Source: an uncultured bacterium (GTDB lineage Bacteria > Bdellovibrionota_C > UBA2361 > CALJRW01). From it: a stretch of DNA of 55,368 nucleotides. Positions 44,374 to 54,242 of the stretch are shown in pieces. The position numbers and the translations under genes are program-made. Every line of letters starts with the position of its first letter. Positions within the stretch are counted from its first letter, which is position 1. Below the pieces are notes generated by a model. It worked only from the letters and a program-made list of their open reading frames with translations. It made no database searches and was not told the DNA's origin. The stretch is from contig CALJRW010000072.1 in the NCBI GenBank assembly GCA_937976335.1, positions 1 through 55,368 on the forward strand, written 5' to 3'.

Positions 44374-47300
44374 TTATAAAGGATTAAATTGATCACCTGA
44401 ACAACTATGTAAAAATGGACTAATTCGAGTGGTGAATAATTCAACACTTTCATCTCTCACTTTTTTCATTTTCTTAAAGAGCTTATTAAGCTTTCTCTTA
44501 GCCTTAGGCTCACCATTAGAGGCTTTATTGGCTCTTCTTCTGACTTTCTTCAGTTGCTTCACCATGACATTTGCTAAGTCAATATAGGCTGATACTTCTG
44601 CACTAGAGTCACTTACACTACAATTAACTAGCGTCAATCCTTCCTCGCACGTAACAACAGTTCTTGCAAAATTTCCTTCACCCCAAACTCGAGCCCAATT
44701 CTCATCACCATTCTTATTCGCAATTTCGATTTGATCTTTTATCCATTGCAAAGTTGCTGAAGATTTATCAAATTTCTTCAAAACTCTTAACGCTCTTCTT
44801 GTTAACTTCGCTTGAACTTTAGCATTATTATCAACAATTCTGAGATCCTCAGTTTGATCTGACACTTCACAACAAGATCCAATACCACCAGGTTCTGAAT
44901 TTGGATCACATATAGTTTTCTCAAATCCGAAATCATAAGTATAATTTGAACCACCTTCGCTTGGAGAAATAAACATTATACAAGAGATTCCATTCGAATC
45001 CATAATGTCTGAATCTTTAGCATCATCTGCACCTTGATTCGAAACAACCGGAGTATAAAACTCTAAAGCACCACCGGTTCCAAAATCAACTGAGTTATCA
45101 AGACATACTTGATAGCTACCATTAGGTTCAAGACCATCTAGTTGATTAAATATATAGTTACCATTGCTATCAGTAACAGTTGAAGTAATAGGCAATCCAG
45201 TATCTTTATCATAAAGTGTTACTGTCACTCCTGGTACTCCTAATTCATCAGGATCTTGTATCCCATCTCCATTTAAATCTATCCAGATAAGATCTCCAAT
45301 CTCTACACTTGGTTTCGGTACAAATCCAAAATCGTAAGTATGATCATTATCTCCAGGCTCTCCAGTAGTTAACGTAACAGTAATTGAATCTGGATTAGTC
45401 GGATCCGAATCAGTTGCATCTGCTTGAGCACCATTTCCAAGTCCAATATTAGCTAAAGTTATTGTTTTTCCAGCTAAAGGACCACCTCTAAGAAAATCAC
45501 TTGGATTATCTAACTTAATTGTATAAGTAGTATTAGGTTGAATTGATCCCGAATTTAAACCAGTATCATCAAAACCACCAAACTTATATACACCATCTGA
45601 GTCAGTAAGAGTGTTCCCAATCTCATTGCCAGCCGCATCACACAAACTCACAGTAACTCCTGCAACAGGCATCTCATTAGCATCTTGAACACCATCTCCA
45701 TCAACATCCATAAAAACTAAGTTTCCAATTTGAATTGGAGCTTCAGGACAAAGAGCAACTAAATCACCAAGCCCTTGACCTTTTCTAAAGTTAGGATGCA
45801 GATTTACACCTTCTTCTTCATCATAGACTTCAACAGCACCAGTCCAAGATCCTAATCTATTATCAAGAAAAGAAATCCCAGCAGCACGTGCTGACACAAA
45901 GCTATCAGGATTAAAAGGAACAATCGACGCGTTAGCAACATATGGCCTTCCAGGAATTTGAAGTATTCCTCCTAAACTTGTTTCAGGATGGCTTGTACTT
46001 TGAGTTGCAGAATTAAATGCAAAATGATCTTCCCAATAGTATTCATTTGCTCTAATAGGTCCTGCCACAGCCAAACCAATATTACCAATTCCAGCCGTAG
46101 AGCAATTAGGGTCTGCTCCACCATATAGAGTTTCTTGTTCCCAAGTTTCTGGGCTTGTACTTTGCCTGCAAACTCTAACAATATCTCCTTTCCCAGGAAA
46201 AATTCTCGCCCCACAATCACCATCTAAAATAGTTTGATATAGATAATTCGAGCTTAAATCGATAAAAGACACAACTAAATCCCCTTTATCATTTTCAACA
46301 TCTGCAGCACATGGAATACTATGAGGCCCCCAATATGGATCTCCTAAAATTTGACTTGGCGTCCATCTAAATTCAAAAGTTGGATTGAAATCTAAAGGCA
46401 TAGAAACTTTTTCAATAAAATTTCCAGTAGGAGTTCCGTTAGAATTTAAAGTATCTTCAAATACATAAGCTCTAAGCTTAGTTTGATCTAAAGAGGAACT
46501 AGCAACACAAGTAAGAGTAACGTATATCTTACCTTCCCTTACTCCTAAGCCAAAAGGATATAAATCCTGAGGAGCAAAAACACCCGCGTTATCAGAACAC
46601 TCTGTTTGAATCATCGGACTAGCTGCTACAGCTTGAGCAATGATATTTCTCTTTGTTACAGTAGAAGGATTTCCATTACTATCAATTGCAATAGATACCA
46701 ACTCTTTAGTTTTTAAATCTACTGTGTAAAGAGTTTTTCCATCTAAAGAAATATCAACATCTCCTAGACCATCTCTATGCGCATCTTCTCTACAACTTGG
46801 AATCCCATTTCCTCCTCCATTTGGAGCAACAGGATTAGCTCTACTAGGATCAACAGTGTACCAAAGACTTGGAGCACCAGAGTTAGGTGTAGTTTTATAA
46901 ATTGACGTCTGATTCCTTCCAGCTCCTGTTAATACAGAGGATCCGGACTTAATATACGATCCCATATATATAGTATCATGCACTCTACTATATGCCATTC
47001 CCCAAATAGAACCTACTTGACCTTGTGTAGCTTCAGGAAATCTAGAAAAATCGTTAACACTTCCAGGATAAGTGTCAGTTAACTCCGCTTCTTTAACTGT
47101 TCTTACAACAGGCATTGTAGAATCTGCTCCATCATCTAAGTTAGCATATACTGCAATTGAGATTTCAGTTTTATCCGCTTCAGAACAATATAAATTTGGA
47201 TAACTTAGTCCAAAATTGTAATCACAAGTATCGTTAGCTGTTATTAAAGAAACCTTACTTAAAGAATCTGGACCACAAGCACCAGCTTTTACATAACTTG

Positions 47301-47592
47301 GATAACCTGATATTTCTAACCTCGCAGAAGTTCCAGCAGGGATATTGAGCTTATACTGTCCAAGATTATTAAGTGATGTGCCAGTTATTGCTGAATCAAT
47401 AATATTATTTTCGCTATCATAAGCTGTAACATTAACGTTCGGGGAACCTTCATCTCCAGCATCAATAATACCATTCGAATTATAATCAAAATATACTAAG
47501 CCACCAATTTCTCCACTTCGACAAACTTGAGCTGAAACTCCACTTGAGACAACAAGTAAAAGCAAAAGTAGTATAGCTATTGTTTTTTTCAT
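44374..47592 (-). CDS. Large secreted SdrD-B-repeat protein
   Basis: This 1072-aa protein has a clear signal peptide (about 1-21, ending VSAQ). Three SdrD/CnaB-type beta-sandwich repeats are seen, at about 27-125, 655-770 and 785-905. Each opens with IGG or IGN/IGD, then a DxNxDGxxD-like calcium loop (for example YFDYNSNGIIDAGDE, IDLNGDGIQDPDE), and ends in YDFGF. Between the first and second is a 500-residue, beta-rich, disulfide-bearing region. The C-terminal 170 residues are helical and basic, with no LPXTG. It is probably exported to the surface or medium. A GGGAG ribosome site precedes the ATG, and a terminator follows. Spacer 47593-47834 shows nothing else. Confidence 0.85.
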   Translation of the reverse strand: MKKTIAILLLLLLVVSSGVSAQVCRSGEIGGLVYFDYNSNGIIDAGDEGSPNVNVTAYDSENNIIDSAITGTSLNNLGQYKLNIPAGTSARLEISGYPSYVKAGACGPDSLSKVSLITANDTCDYNFGLSYPNLYCSEADKTEISIAVYANLDDGADSTMPVVRTVKEAELTDTYPGSVNDFSRFPEATQGQVGSIWGMAYSRVHDTIYMGSYIKSGSSVLTGAGRNQTSIYKTTPNSGAPSLWYTVDPSRANPVAPNGGGNGIPSCREDAHRDGLGDVDISLDGKTLYTVDLKTKELVSIAIDSNGNPSTVTKRNIIAQAVAASPMIQTECSDNAGVFAPQDLYPFGLGVREGKIYVTLTCVASSSLDQTKLRAYVFEDTLNSNGTPTGNFIEKVSMPLDFNPTFEFRWTPSQILGDPYWGPHSIPCAADVENDKGDLVVSFIDLSSNYLYQTILDGDCGARIFPGKGDIVRVCRQSTSPETWEQETLYGGADPNCSTAGIGNIGLAVAGPIRANEYYWEDHFAFNSATQSTSHPETSLGGILQIPGRPYVANASIVPFNPDSFVSARAAGISFLDNRLGSWTGAVEVYDEEEGVNLHPNFRKGQGLGDLVALCPEAPIQIGNLVFMDVDGDGVQDANEMPVAGVTVSLCDAAGNEIGNTLTDSDGVYKFGGFDDTGLNSGSIQPNTTYTIKLDNPSDFLRGGPLAGKTITLANIGLGNGAQADATDSDPTNPDSITVTLTTGEPGDNDHTYDFGFVPKPSVEIGDLIWIDLNGDGIQDPDELGVPGVTVTLYDKDTGLPITSTVTDSNGNYIFNQLDGLEPNGSYQVCLDNSVDFGTGGALEFYTPVVSNQGADDAKDSDIMDSNGISCIMFISPSEGGSNYTYDFGFEKTICDPNSEPGGIGSCCEVSDQTEDLRIVDNNAKVQAKLTRRALRVLKKFDKSSATLQWIKDQIEIANKNGDENWARVWGEGNFARTVVTCEEGLTLVNCSVSDSSAEVSAYIDLANVMVKQLKKVRRRANKASNGEPKAKRKLNKLFKKMKKVRDESVELFTTRISPFLHSCSGDQFNPL

Positions 47593-47834
47593 TTACACAC
47601 TCCCTATTTAAATATGTGTTTTGCAAGCAGATATTACCTTAAGAACCCTGCTTAATCAAAAAAATACTATAAGCGTTATTGTAAAATATCAAAATTATGT
47701 GCTTAATTATCAATATTTTAGTAAATATACTGAGAATACTAAGGTTTTTGACTGTATTTTTTACTATGCTTTAGCGATCTTAAAAGCAAAACATACGCGT
47801 AATTTTATTAGTGTTCACAATCTTTAAAAAGCCT

Positions 47835-48266
47835 TTAAGAAGCATATTTTCTCAAGAACACTAATAGCCAACCTATTACTGGTATTTGCGCAAATAATTT
47901 TGAAGCATCCCAATAATCAATATGCTCATAGATTAAATTACTTTCATTTTTCCTTACAACACTCAAACCTCTAATAGTGCTTCTTTTACCATAATTGATA
48001 AGAATACTAGAAAATGAAAAATCCCATGTTGCATACATTAAATTTTTCTCACACGTAACTTCAACCATCTTAAAAGTGGGTTCATTTAACTTTTTAAACA
48101 TTGCTTCAAATACATGAATAACTGCATTAACATCATTTAAGTCGTTAAATGGATCAACAAAATGAAAATCACTAGTCACCAAAGATTTTAAATTTTGGAC
48201 ATTCTCTTTAGTTAAATTTTCAAAATAATCTAAGTATGCTTTAAAACAGGTATCTTGAGTATTCAT
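47835..48266 (-). CDS. NTF2/SnoaL-like protein
   Basis: This 143-aa protein has the small alpha+beta cone fold pattern: CFKAYLDYFENLTKENV, then FHFVDPFNDL and IYEHIDYWDASKLF. The ATG at 48266 lies four bases after the cyclopropane synthase stop; a longer frame begins at a TTG at 48290 inside that gene and is less likely. Proteins of this type accompany the SDR/amine oxidase/DUF1365/Cfa set. It is last in this operon. Its role is unknown. Confidence 0.8.
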   Translation of the reverse strand: MNTQDTCFKAYLDYFENLTKENVQNLKSLVTSDFHFVDPFNDLNDVNAVIHVFEAMFKKLNEPTFKMVEVTCEKNLMYATWDFSFSSILINYGKRSTIRGLSVVRKNESNLIYEHIDYWDASKLFAQIPVIGWLLVFLRKYAS

Positions 48267-48270
48267 GATA

Positions 48271-49389
48271 CTAAAATCCAGGCCTAACAATTGCAGTATT
48301 TATTGATTTTTTAGAATACACAATTTGATATAAGTGAACCATTCTTGATCGAAATAAAGCTGCACAGGTACTTAAATAAAAATTCCAAACACGCTTAAAC
48401 TTTTCATCATAAGCGTTTTCTAGATCTGGCCAAGCTTCATTAAAATTAGCTGACCAAGACATTAAAGTTTTATCATAATCAGGCCCAAAACTCTGCATAT
48501 GATCAATCTTAAAATACTTGGCACCAGCATACGTTAATTCAGACATTTTTGGTAAATATCCATCAGGAAAAATGTACTTTAAAATCCACATTAAGAATTG
48601 ATCAACTTTTTTTTCTGAATGCTTGGAAAGAGTCTCTGTAGAAATTGCCTGAAGCAAAAATTTTCCATCATCCTTGAGACAATTATTGACCACCTTGTAA
48701 TAACTTTTAAGATTTTTTCTTCCTACAGCTTCTATCATTTCAATTGAAACTATATGATCAAATTTTTCATTTACTTGCCTATAATCAACAAGTCTTATAT
48801 CTACAGGTAAATTCATGCAATCATTTTTAGCAAATCTTGCTTGTTCCTTTGAAACTGTGACCCCCACAACTTCAACTCCGTAATTCTTAGCAGCAAATTT
48901 AGCAAAATTTCCCCAACCACAGCCAATATCTAAAACCTTTTGCCCAGGCTTTAAATCAAGTTTTTTGCAAATTAGATCTAACTTTGCAACTTGAGCTTCA
49001 TCTAAGGTTTTAGCGTTCTCCCAATAACCACAAGTGTATGTCATGCTCTTGTCAAGCATTGCCAAAAAAAGATCGTTTCCTAAATCATAATGCTTCCTAC
49101 CTATATTAAATGCACGAGAAGCAGATTGTAAATTTAAGATCCTTTCTCTCAATAAATAATTAAACAAGGGCAATAAAGGAATACGACTTCTTAGATGAAG
49201 CTTAGAAGACAAAAATTCAAAGATAAATTTATCAAGCTCTTTAGTTTCCCATAAACCTTCAACGTAAGTCTCGCCTAAGCCATATGTTCCTAAACAATTA
49301 ACTCGCCATTGTACTTTTTTAGGAAGTTTTTCGAGCAACTCCTCAGAGTCAGAACAAAATAATAAAGAAAGTGCATTTTTTAAATTCAT
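48271..49389 (-). CDS. Cyclopropane-fatty-acyl-phospholipid synthase family methyltransferase
   Basis: This 372-aa protein has the SAM motif LDIGCGWG (153-160), GRKHYDLGNDLF and MTYTCGYWENAKTLDEAQ upstream, and IEMIEAVG where Cfa has its active-site Glu. It methylates unsaturated acyl chains in phospholipids to form cyclopropane or methyl-branched or furan-type chains. It is co-translated with DUF1365 (ATGA overlap at 49386-49389). In this cluster type it is often linked to photo-oxidative stress lipids. Confidence 0.9.
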   Translation of the reverse strand: MNLKNALSLLFCSDSEELLEKLPKKVQWRVNCLGTYGLGETYVEGLWETKELDKFIFEFLSSKLHLRSRIPLLPLFNYLLRERILNLQSASRAFNIGRKHYDLGNDLFLAMLDKSMTYTCGYWENAKTLDEAQVAKLDLICKKLDLKPGQKVLDIGCGWGNFAKFAAKNYGVEVVGVTVSKEQARFAKNDCMNLPVDIRLVDYRQVNEKFDHIVSIEMIEAVGRKNLKSYYKVVNNCLKDDGKFLLQAISTETLSKHSEKKVDQFLMWILKYIFPDGYLPKMSELTYAGAKYFKIDHMQSFGPDYDKTLMSWSANFNEAWPDLENAYDEKFKRVWNFYLSTCAALFRSRMVHLYQIVYSKKSINTAIVRPGF

Positions 49390-50222
49390 ATTTTTAAATA
49401 TTTGATAATTTTGATTCCAAATAACCTTAAATTTGCAACAAAAGAAGTTTTACCAAACTGTATCGTATTAGGGCTTCGAGGAAAAGGTTTATTAATAAAC
49501 TGTAATTTTTTACAAAAGCTTAAAATTAAGGCATGAAAATGTATTCTCGTCATAACTAAAACAATATACAAGGGATAGTAAAATAAAGTTTGTAAAAGTC
49601 TCAGCTTATTTAAATCTTTTCCAAAACCAGATAATCTTGACGTAAATACTAAAACATCGTCTTTTAATAAATTCACCCTAACATCAAAGTTTTCTAGAGA
49701 CTCTAGAACAAGAACTTGATAATCTCCCTCTACCTTAAAAAATGGAGACACATAAAACTCTTTTGGAAATTTATATTCAATAAAACCTTTTGTTGAAGAA
49801 TTTAGTTTTTCTGAAAGAAAATATAAATGTTTTTCATTAAAAGTATTTCTAACTTCACATACAAGAGCTTGAATTTTCTGCTTCTCATCTAATAAGTAAT
49901 AAAAATTAACTGGATTAAAAACATATCCTAGAAATCTTGGAATTGTAAAAACAATTGCACTTGAATAAGTAATATTTAATTTTCTCTTATTAATTTCATT
50001 TTTTAACTTCTCATTTATCCCTAAATCTTTAAGATTTTGTAAATAATCTTTTTCAAAAATACTCAAAATAGAAAATTTATTTATTGAAAATAAAAAATTA
50101 TTTTTAATTTCAGAAATTTTAGTAACATCAATAGCAAAGAAAAAACATGAGTATTTAAAGCTGTGCTTTGCCTTCGACAAACGACTGTGCCAAATATGTC
50201 CATGATAGATTTTGGGATTCAT
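49386..50222 (-). CDS. DUF1365 protein
   Basis: This 278-aa protein is of the DUF1365 family. It begins KIYHGHIWHSRLSKAKHSF, then has RFLGYVFNPVNFYY and CEVRNTFNEKHLY, all conserved in the family. The function is not established, but it is regularly next to a flavin amine oxidase and a Cfa homologue and is thought to act on membrane fatty acids. The start is 26 bp past the amine oxidase stop; the stop overlaps the Cfa start. Confidence 0.88.
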   Translation of the reverse strand: MNPKIYHGHIWHSRLSKAKHSFKYSCFFFAIDVTKISEIKNNFLFSINKFSILSIFEKDYLQNLKDLGINEKLKNEINKRKLNITYSSAIVFTIPRFLGYVFNPVNFYYLLDEKQKIQALVCEVRNTFNEKHLYFLSEKLNSSTKGFIEYKFPKEFYVSPFFKVEGDYQVLVLESLENFDVRVNLLKDDVLVFTSRLSGFGKDLNKLRLLQTLFYYPLYIVLVMTRIHFHALILSFCKKLQFINKPFPRSPNTIQFGKTSFVANLRLFGIKIIKYLKI

Positions 50223-50248
50223 CTAATTAGTTTTCTACACTTATTTGT

Positions 50249-51511
50249 TTATGAACACAACTTTCTACAAACTTCCAATGCAGAAGTTACGGCATCTTCA
50301 TGAAAGCCATACTTCATGTAACTTCCGCAAAAAAATGTATTATTATCACCACTAAATTTTCTTATAAAATCCTGTGTTAATACTGAATTAGTAGTATAAA
50401 TAGGATGAGCGTAGGTAGTTTTATAAATGATTTTAAGCGGGTCTACTAAAGAACTCATATTTAGAGTAACAAAATAATTTTTGTTAGCCTTAAGGCCTTG
50501 TAAACGATTCATGTAGTAAGTAATCGCTACAGGCATTTTTTTATTAGAATTATAGCTTCTTTTATAATTCCACGAAGCCCATAAATTTTTTCGCTTTGGC
50601 ATCACACTATCATCAGTATGAAGGACTACATCATTTAAACTATATTCCCATGTACCTAAATTTTTTAACTCACTCACATTGGGCTTTTTAAGTAACCTTA
50701 GGGCTTCATCCGCATGAGTTGCAATTACAACTTTATCAAAATCTTCGAAAGAACTATCCAAAAATTTCAGCCTAACACCTTCTTCCTTTCTTTCTATAGA
50801 ATTAACACTGAAATCAGCTTTAATTTTTCCTTTGAAACTTTCCTTAAAAGATTTTAAGTACGAGTAGCTACCCCCAACAACAGTTTGCCATCTAGGCCTT
50901 TTATTTAATTCCAACATTCCATGGTTATTAAAAAAAGTAATAAATGTTTTAGCAGGAAAGTTTTCAATTTGACTATCCGGACTTGACCAAATAGCAGACC
51001 CTAGTGGAATTATATAATTATTTATAAAATATTCAGACGAATTTAATTTGCTTAAATACTCACCCAAGGAAATATCTGGTATACTTCCTTCTCTAAAATC
51101 AGATAAGGCTTGCTTATTAAATTTCCACTGTTCATTAAGCATTTTTAAAAAATCTAATTTAAAAAAATTGGCGAATTGCTTTATAAATTCTTTAACTGCA
51201 GGACCTGTATATCCCAAATTAGTTTTTTCACAATAAAAACCAAATGACATATCGCTATCTCTTAAAGGAACGTTAAGATCATTTAAAAAATTATAAAAAT
51301 TAGGATAATTACTGGGATTACAAACTATAAACCCAGTATCAACAGGAATTATCCTATCTCTTTCTTTGATTTCAATAGTGTTTGTATGACCTCCAATTTT
51401 TGAATTTTTTTCAAACAAAGTGACTTTATGTGATTTACTCAAATAATAAGCAGCAGTAATTCCCGAAACTCCTCCTCCAACAATTGCAATTTTTAAAGCT
51501 CTTTTTGACAT
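50249..51511 (-). CDS. FAD-dependent amine-oxidase-like protein
   Basis: This 420-aa flavoprotein has a Rossmann dinucleotide site IAIVGGGVSGITAAYYL at its N-terminus and GGHTNTIEI shortly after, and ends with FFCGSYMKYGFHEDAV for FAD binding. Homologues in the DUF1365/Cfa cluster probably oxidise or desaturate lipid chains. Its start overlaps the SDR stop by one base (TAATG at 51511), so the two are translated together. Confidence 0.88.
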   Translation of the reverse strand: MSKRALKIAIVGGGVSGITAAYYLSKSHKVTLFEKNSKIGGHTNTIEIKERDRIIPVDTGFIVCNPSNYPNFYNFLNDLNVPLRDSDMSFGFYCEKTNLGYTGPAVKEFIKQFANFFKLDFLKMLNEQWKFNKQALSDFREGSIPDISLGEYLSKLNSSEYFINNYIIPLGSAIWSSPDSQIENFPAKTFITFFNNHGMLELNKRPRWQTVVGGSYSYLKSFKESFKGKIKADFSVNSIERKEEGVRLKFLDSSFEDFDKVVIATHADEALRLLKKPNVSELKNLGTWEYSLNDVVLHTDDSVMPKRKNLWASWNYKRSYNSNKKMPVAITYYMNRLQGLKANKNYFVTLNMSSLVDPLKIIYKTTYAHPIYTTNSVLTQDFIRKFSGDNNTFFCGSYMKYGFHEDAVTSALEVCRKLCS

Positions 51512-52293
51512 TAGCTAAATTTCATCTTTTTCCATTGGTACCTAACAAGCTTTTCATAGATAAAATATGGAATTATTCTTAAAAAATTAATAAACCAATT
51601 AAAAGGAATAGGAAAAGAAATTAATTTTTTCCCTTTTTCTAAAGAATCACAAATAATTCTGGATGCTCGCTCTGGCGAGACTAAAAATGGCATTTGAAAA
51701 TCATTTTTATCAGTTAATGGTGTTTTTACAAATCCTGGATCAACTATAGTTACATTAATATTTTCTCTTTCAAAGTGGAACCTAATACTTTCTAAAAAAT
51801 GATTCATTGCCGATTTACTTGCACCATAAGCTGCAGCTTTTGGGAGCCCTCTATACCCAGCTAAACTAGCCATTCCGACAATCTTACCGTAACCTTGAGT
51901 TTTAAAGATCTCCATTACAGCTTCAATACAATAAAGCATTCCACCATAATTGACATTCATTAAGTTCATATATTCGGAGCTATCAAAATTCAGTGGCTTC
52001 GTGAAAATATGATTACCTGCGTTTGCAACTAACAAATCTAATTTTCCAAATTCTTGCTTAATATCAGACGCCACTCTCTTAATTTCATCTAAATTTGTTA
52101 CATCTCCTACATATGCATATGCCTTTCCTCCACTATTTTGAATTTGTTGACAAAGATCATCAAGGATATTTTTTCTTCTGGCAGTAACCACACATATCGC
52201 TCCACGCTTGGCCATTTCAATTGAAAGAAATTTGCCAATTCCACTACTAGCTCCAGTTATCCAAACAATTTTATCTTTTAGCTTATGATCCAT
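51511..52293 (-). CDS. Short-chain dehydrogenase/reductase
   Basis: This 260-aa classical SDR has TGASSGIG (13-20), NAG (91-93), S143 and Y156/K160 in YGASK. The hydrophobic C-terminus (about 225-250, FNWFINFLRIIPYFIY) suggests membrane association, as in SDRs that act on long-chain lipids. It is the first gene of the five-gene lipid cluster. Its substrate is not predictable. Confidence 0.88.
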   Translation of the reverse strand: MDHKLKDKIVWITGASSGIGKFLSIEMAKRGAICVVTARRKNILDDLCQQIQNSGGKAYAYVGDVTNLDEIKRVASDIKQEFGKLDLLVANAGNHIFTKPLNFDSSEYMNLMNVNYGGMLYCIEAVMEIFKTQGYGKIVGMASLAGYRGLPKAAAYGASKSAMNHFLESIRFHFERENINVTIVDPGFVKTPLTDKNDFQMPFLVSPERASRIICDSLEKGKKLISFPIPFNWFINFLRIIPYFIYEKLVRYQWKKMKFS

Positions 52294-52370
52294 ATTATTA
52301 ACATTTCAAAATTTAACTTCATGACAATACTAACAAGAGATTACTTATATTAAAAGAGTAGCTAAAAAAG

Positions 52371-52769
52371 TTAAGATTTAGGCCTTTGCCTACATCTTCC
52401 TTCCTTAACTAATAGATCAGAAATTAAAATATCGTTTAAATAAACTCTAGCAAGTGTCCTTCCATACTTATCTTTACTATCAACCTCCATTACAACTTTC
52501 TCATCTTCTATTAGCTTTTCCAGATATTTTTTAGCAAACTCTCCATTTTCTTCATTCAACTCAGGACAATAAAGATTTAAAATTCTTATTTTTTCACCAC
52601 TTGCAGTATGAAATGTATCCCCATCAATGACTTTCTTTACATGCACTGTTTCAGAAAATGGCAGATAATACTGCGTATTTTTTTCAAACCAAATGGCAAG
52701 TAAAATAAGTAATAAAATTAATGAAAAGTTGAAAATTTTTTTATACATACTACTACTCGAATCCTGCAT
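52371..52769 (-). CDS. Thermonuclease (SNase) family protein
   Basis: This 132-aa protein has a membrane helix or signal anchor (about 10-28) followed by a staphylococcal-nuclease-like OB fold: VKKVIDGDTFHTASGEKIRI with the metal-binding Asp, then SKDKYGRTLARVYL with the second catalytic Arg. It would cut DNA or RNA outside the cytoplasm. The domain is shorter than typical (about 100 residues) but has the catalytic pieces. An ATG at 52748 giving MYKKIF is an alternative start. It lies one base after the HELAH gene. Confidence 0.85.
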   Translation of the reverse strand: MQDSSSSMYKKIFNFSLILLLILLAIWFEKNTQYYLPFSETVHVKKVIDGDTFHTASGEKIRILNLYCPELNEENGEFAKKYLEKLIEDEKVVMEVDSKDKYGRTLARVYLNDILISDLLVKEGRCRQRPKS

Positions 52770-52770
52770 C

Positions 52771-54123
52771 TTAACTAAGACTTTCGATATCTTCTAATTC
52801 ATACTTATATGTTCTTATTTCTTCTTCCGTTAAACAATATGATTTTTTTTCTAAAAAAGCCTCAGCTTTTTCCCATTCATATTTATCGAGTAACTTTTCC
52901 ATATAATTTACTACCATTTCTCTCGTAGCGCTTTGAAAAAATCGGTATATCTTTTTTCTAAAAAGCTGACGTTTTTCTGGAGATAAATCCTTAGCGTCAA
53001 TGAATAGCTTAAAGAGCAAAGAATCAAAGTTATGTGAGCTTTTATAGGGATTAAGCGCTCTTAAAAAAGCTAATCCTTCGATGCCAAGATTTTTCTTAAT
53101 TTGTTTTATCAAAAAAGCTGGCTTTTCTAAGCCAGCTTGAACTTTAAGAAGCCTGGATTTAAGTTCTGTTTCGGCTCTTTCTTTAGTAAATTCAGGAAAA
53201 ATTTCAGGTGCTAGTTTAAGAATACCCAACATGAAGTGAGAATAAGTACATCTTTCAATTCTTTTATTTGGTTTTTCGCTCATTTTTGAAAAAGATTCAA
53301 CTTCCACTAAAAAATTTATTCTATTTTCTCGAACCATTATAGAGGCTGCTCCTTCAGTTCTTTTTAGATGTGCTTCCTCTTTGACATTTTCACTATAATC
53401 GCTACACAAACCAATTAAAACTTTAGTCTTTTCTTTTGATAAACCAATCTGAGATGGATTAAAACTCTCCCAACTTTCTATTTCAAAACATTTATTTTGA
53501 CTTAAAATATAGGCATCTCTTTCGTATAATGTGGCTACAACTTCTTCAAATAAAGTGAAAGATGTAGTAGACAAACCAGGAAGCTTAGAAGCTGTTTTCA
53601 CAACCCAACCTTGTTTAACGCCAATTAAATCTCCTTTTTTATTTAACGTAATAGATACATGAGCAGTTGCATGTGCTAATTCATGTACTAAAATAGGCAA
53701 GTTAGGATTAGCACTACGAAGAAAGCTCTCAGGCAATACAACGATTCTATACAGAGGTCCTCCTAAAAATATACTTCTATTCTCGTAACCAACAAGATTT
53801 GCTCTGCCTGTATCTCCTGTATAAAAATCAGGAAAAATCTCTATATCAGGCAGACCAAATTTTCTCCTTATTGAGCAGAATAAACTATTTGCCTTAACTA
53901 AAGTTTCCGCGTCTTGAGAAACTTTTTTTAAAGAAAAGTCATCATATACCTTACTCACTTGCTTTCTAAAATCTTCTAAAACTGAACTTCTAAATCTTGG
54001 AAAAAAAAATACAGATATTTCATCCTGAAACTTTCTTGACAATGAAGGTGAAAGAGAAAGCGAGCCAAAAACTTCCTTATCGAATTGATAAATTTCTTTT
54101 GCTTTAAGTAATGAAATAGCCAT
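52771..54123 (-). CDS. Hypothetical protein with HELAH zinc-protease motif
   Basis: This 450-aa protein is not assigned to a family. Residues 144-155 (ILVHELAHATAH) contain HExxH (H147, E148, H151), the mark of a zinc metallopeptidase. A third ligand is not obvious, but a Glu in LFEEVVA about 45 residues on would suit. It has no signal peptide. The C-terminal half is helical and charged. The next gene (SNase) follows after one base, suggesting co-transcription. A proteolytic role is inference from the motif only. Confidence 0.65.
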   Translation of the reverse strand: MAISLLKAKEIYQFDKEVFGSLSLSPSLSRKFQDEISVFFFPRFRSSVLEDFRKQVSKVYDDFSLKKVSQDAETLVKANSLFCSIRRKFGLPDIEIFPDFYTGDTGRANLVGYENRSIFLGGPLYRIVVLPESFLRSANPNLPILVHELAHATAHVSITLNKKGDLIGVKQGWVVKTASKLPGLSTTSFTLFEEVVATLYERDAYILSQNKCFEIESWESFNPSQIGLSKEKTKVLIGLCSDYSENVKEEAHLKRTEGAASIMVRENRINFLVEVESFSKMSEKPNKRIERCTYSHFMLGILKLAPEIFPEFTKERAETELKSRLLKVQAGLEKPAFLIKQIKKNLGIEGLAFLRALNPYKSSHNFDSLLFKLFIDAKDLSPEKRQLFRKKIYRFFQSATREMVVNYMEKLLDKYEWEKAEAFLEKKSYCLTEEEIRTYKYELEDIESLS

Positions 54124-54192
54124 GTTCTTAATTATTGCTTTTTTTTAATCACTACTCAAAAATTTAAAAATAGGCTTTAGAAATCTTAAAAA

Positions 54193-54226
54193 TATGCCCA
54201 ACGAAATTTGGCTTTTCCGCATTTAA
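54193..54226. repeat. Degenerate half of element C
   Basis: TATGCCCAACGAAATTTGGC and the following TTTTCCGC at 54193-54220 match one arm of element C (compare the complement of 11999-12030) with several mismatches. The second arm is absent. It lies in the spacer between the HELAH gene and the divergent gene at 54323. Confidence 0.55.
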
Positions 54227-54242
54227 GTGAAGAAGATTTAAT

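Noticed and set aside
47621..47827. Plus-strand 68-codon frame upstream of the SdrD-B gene
   Set aside because: AT-rich, no ribosome site, no conserved features; it overlaps the presumed promoter region of the SdrD-B gene.
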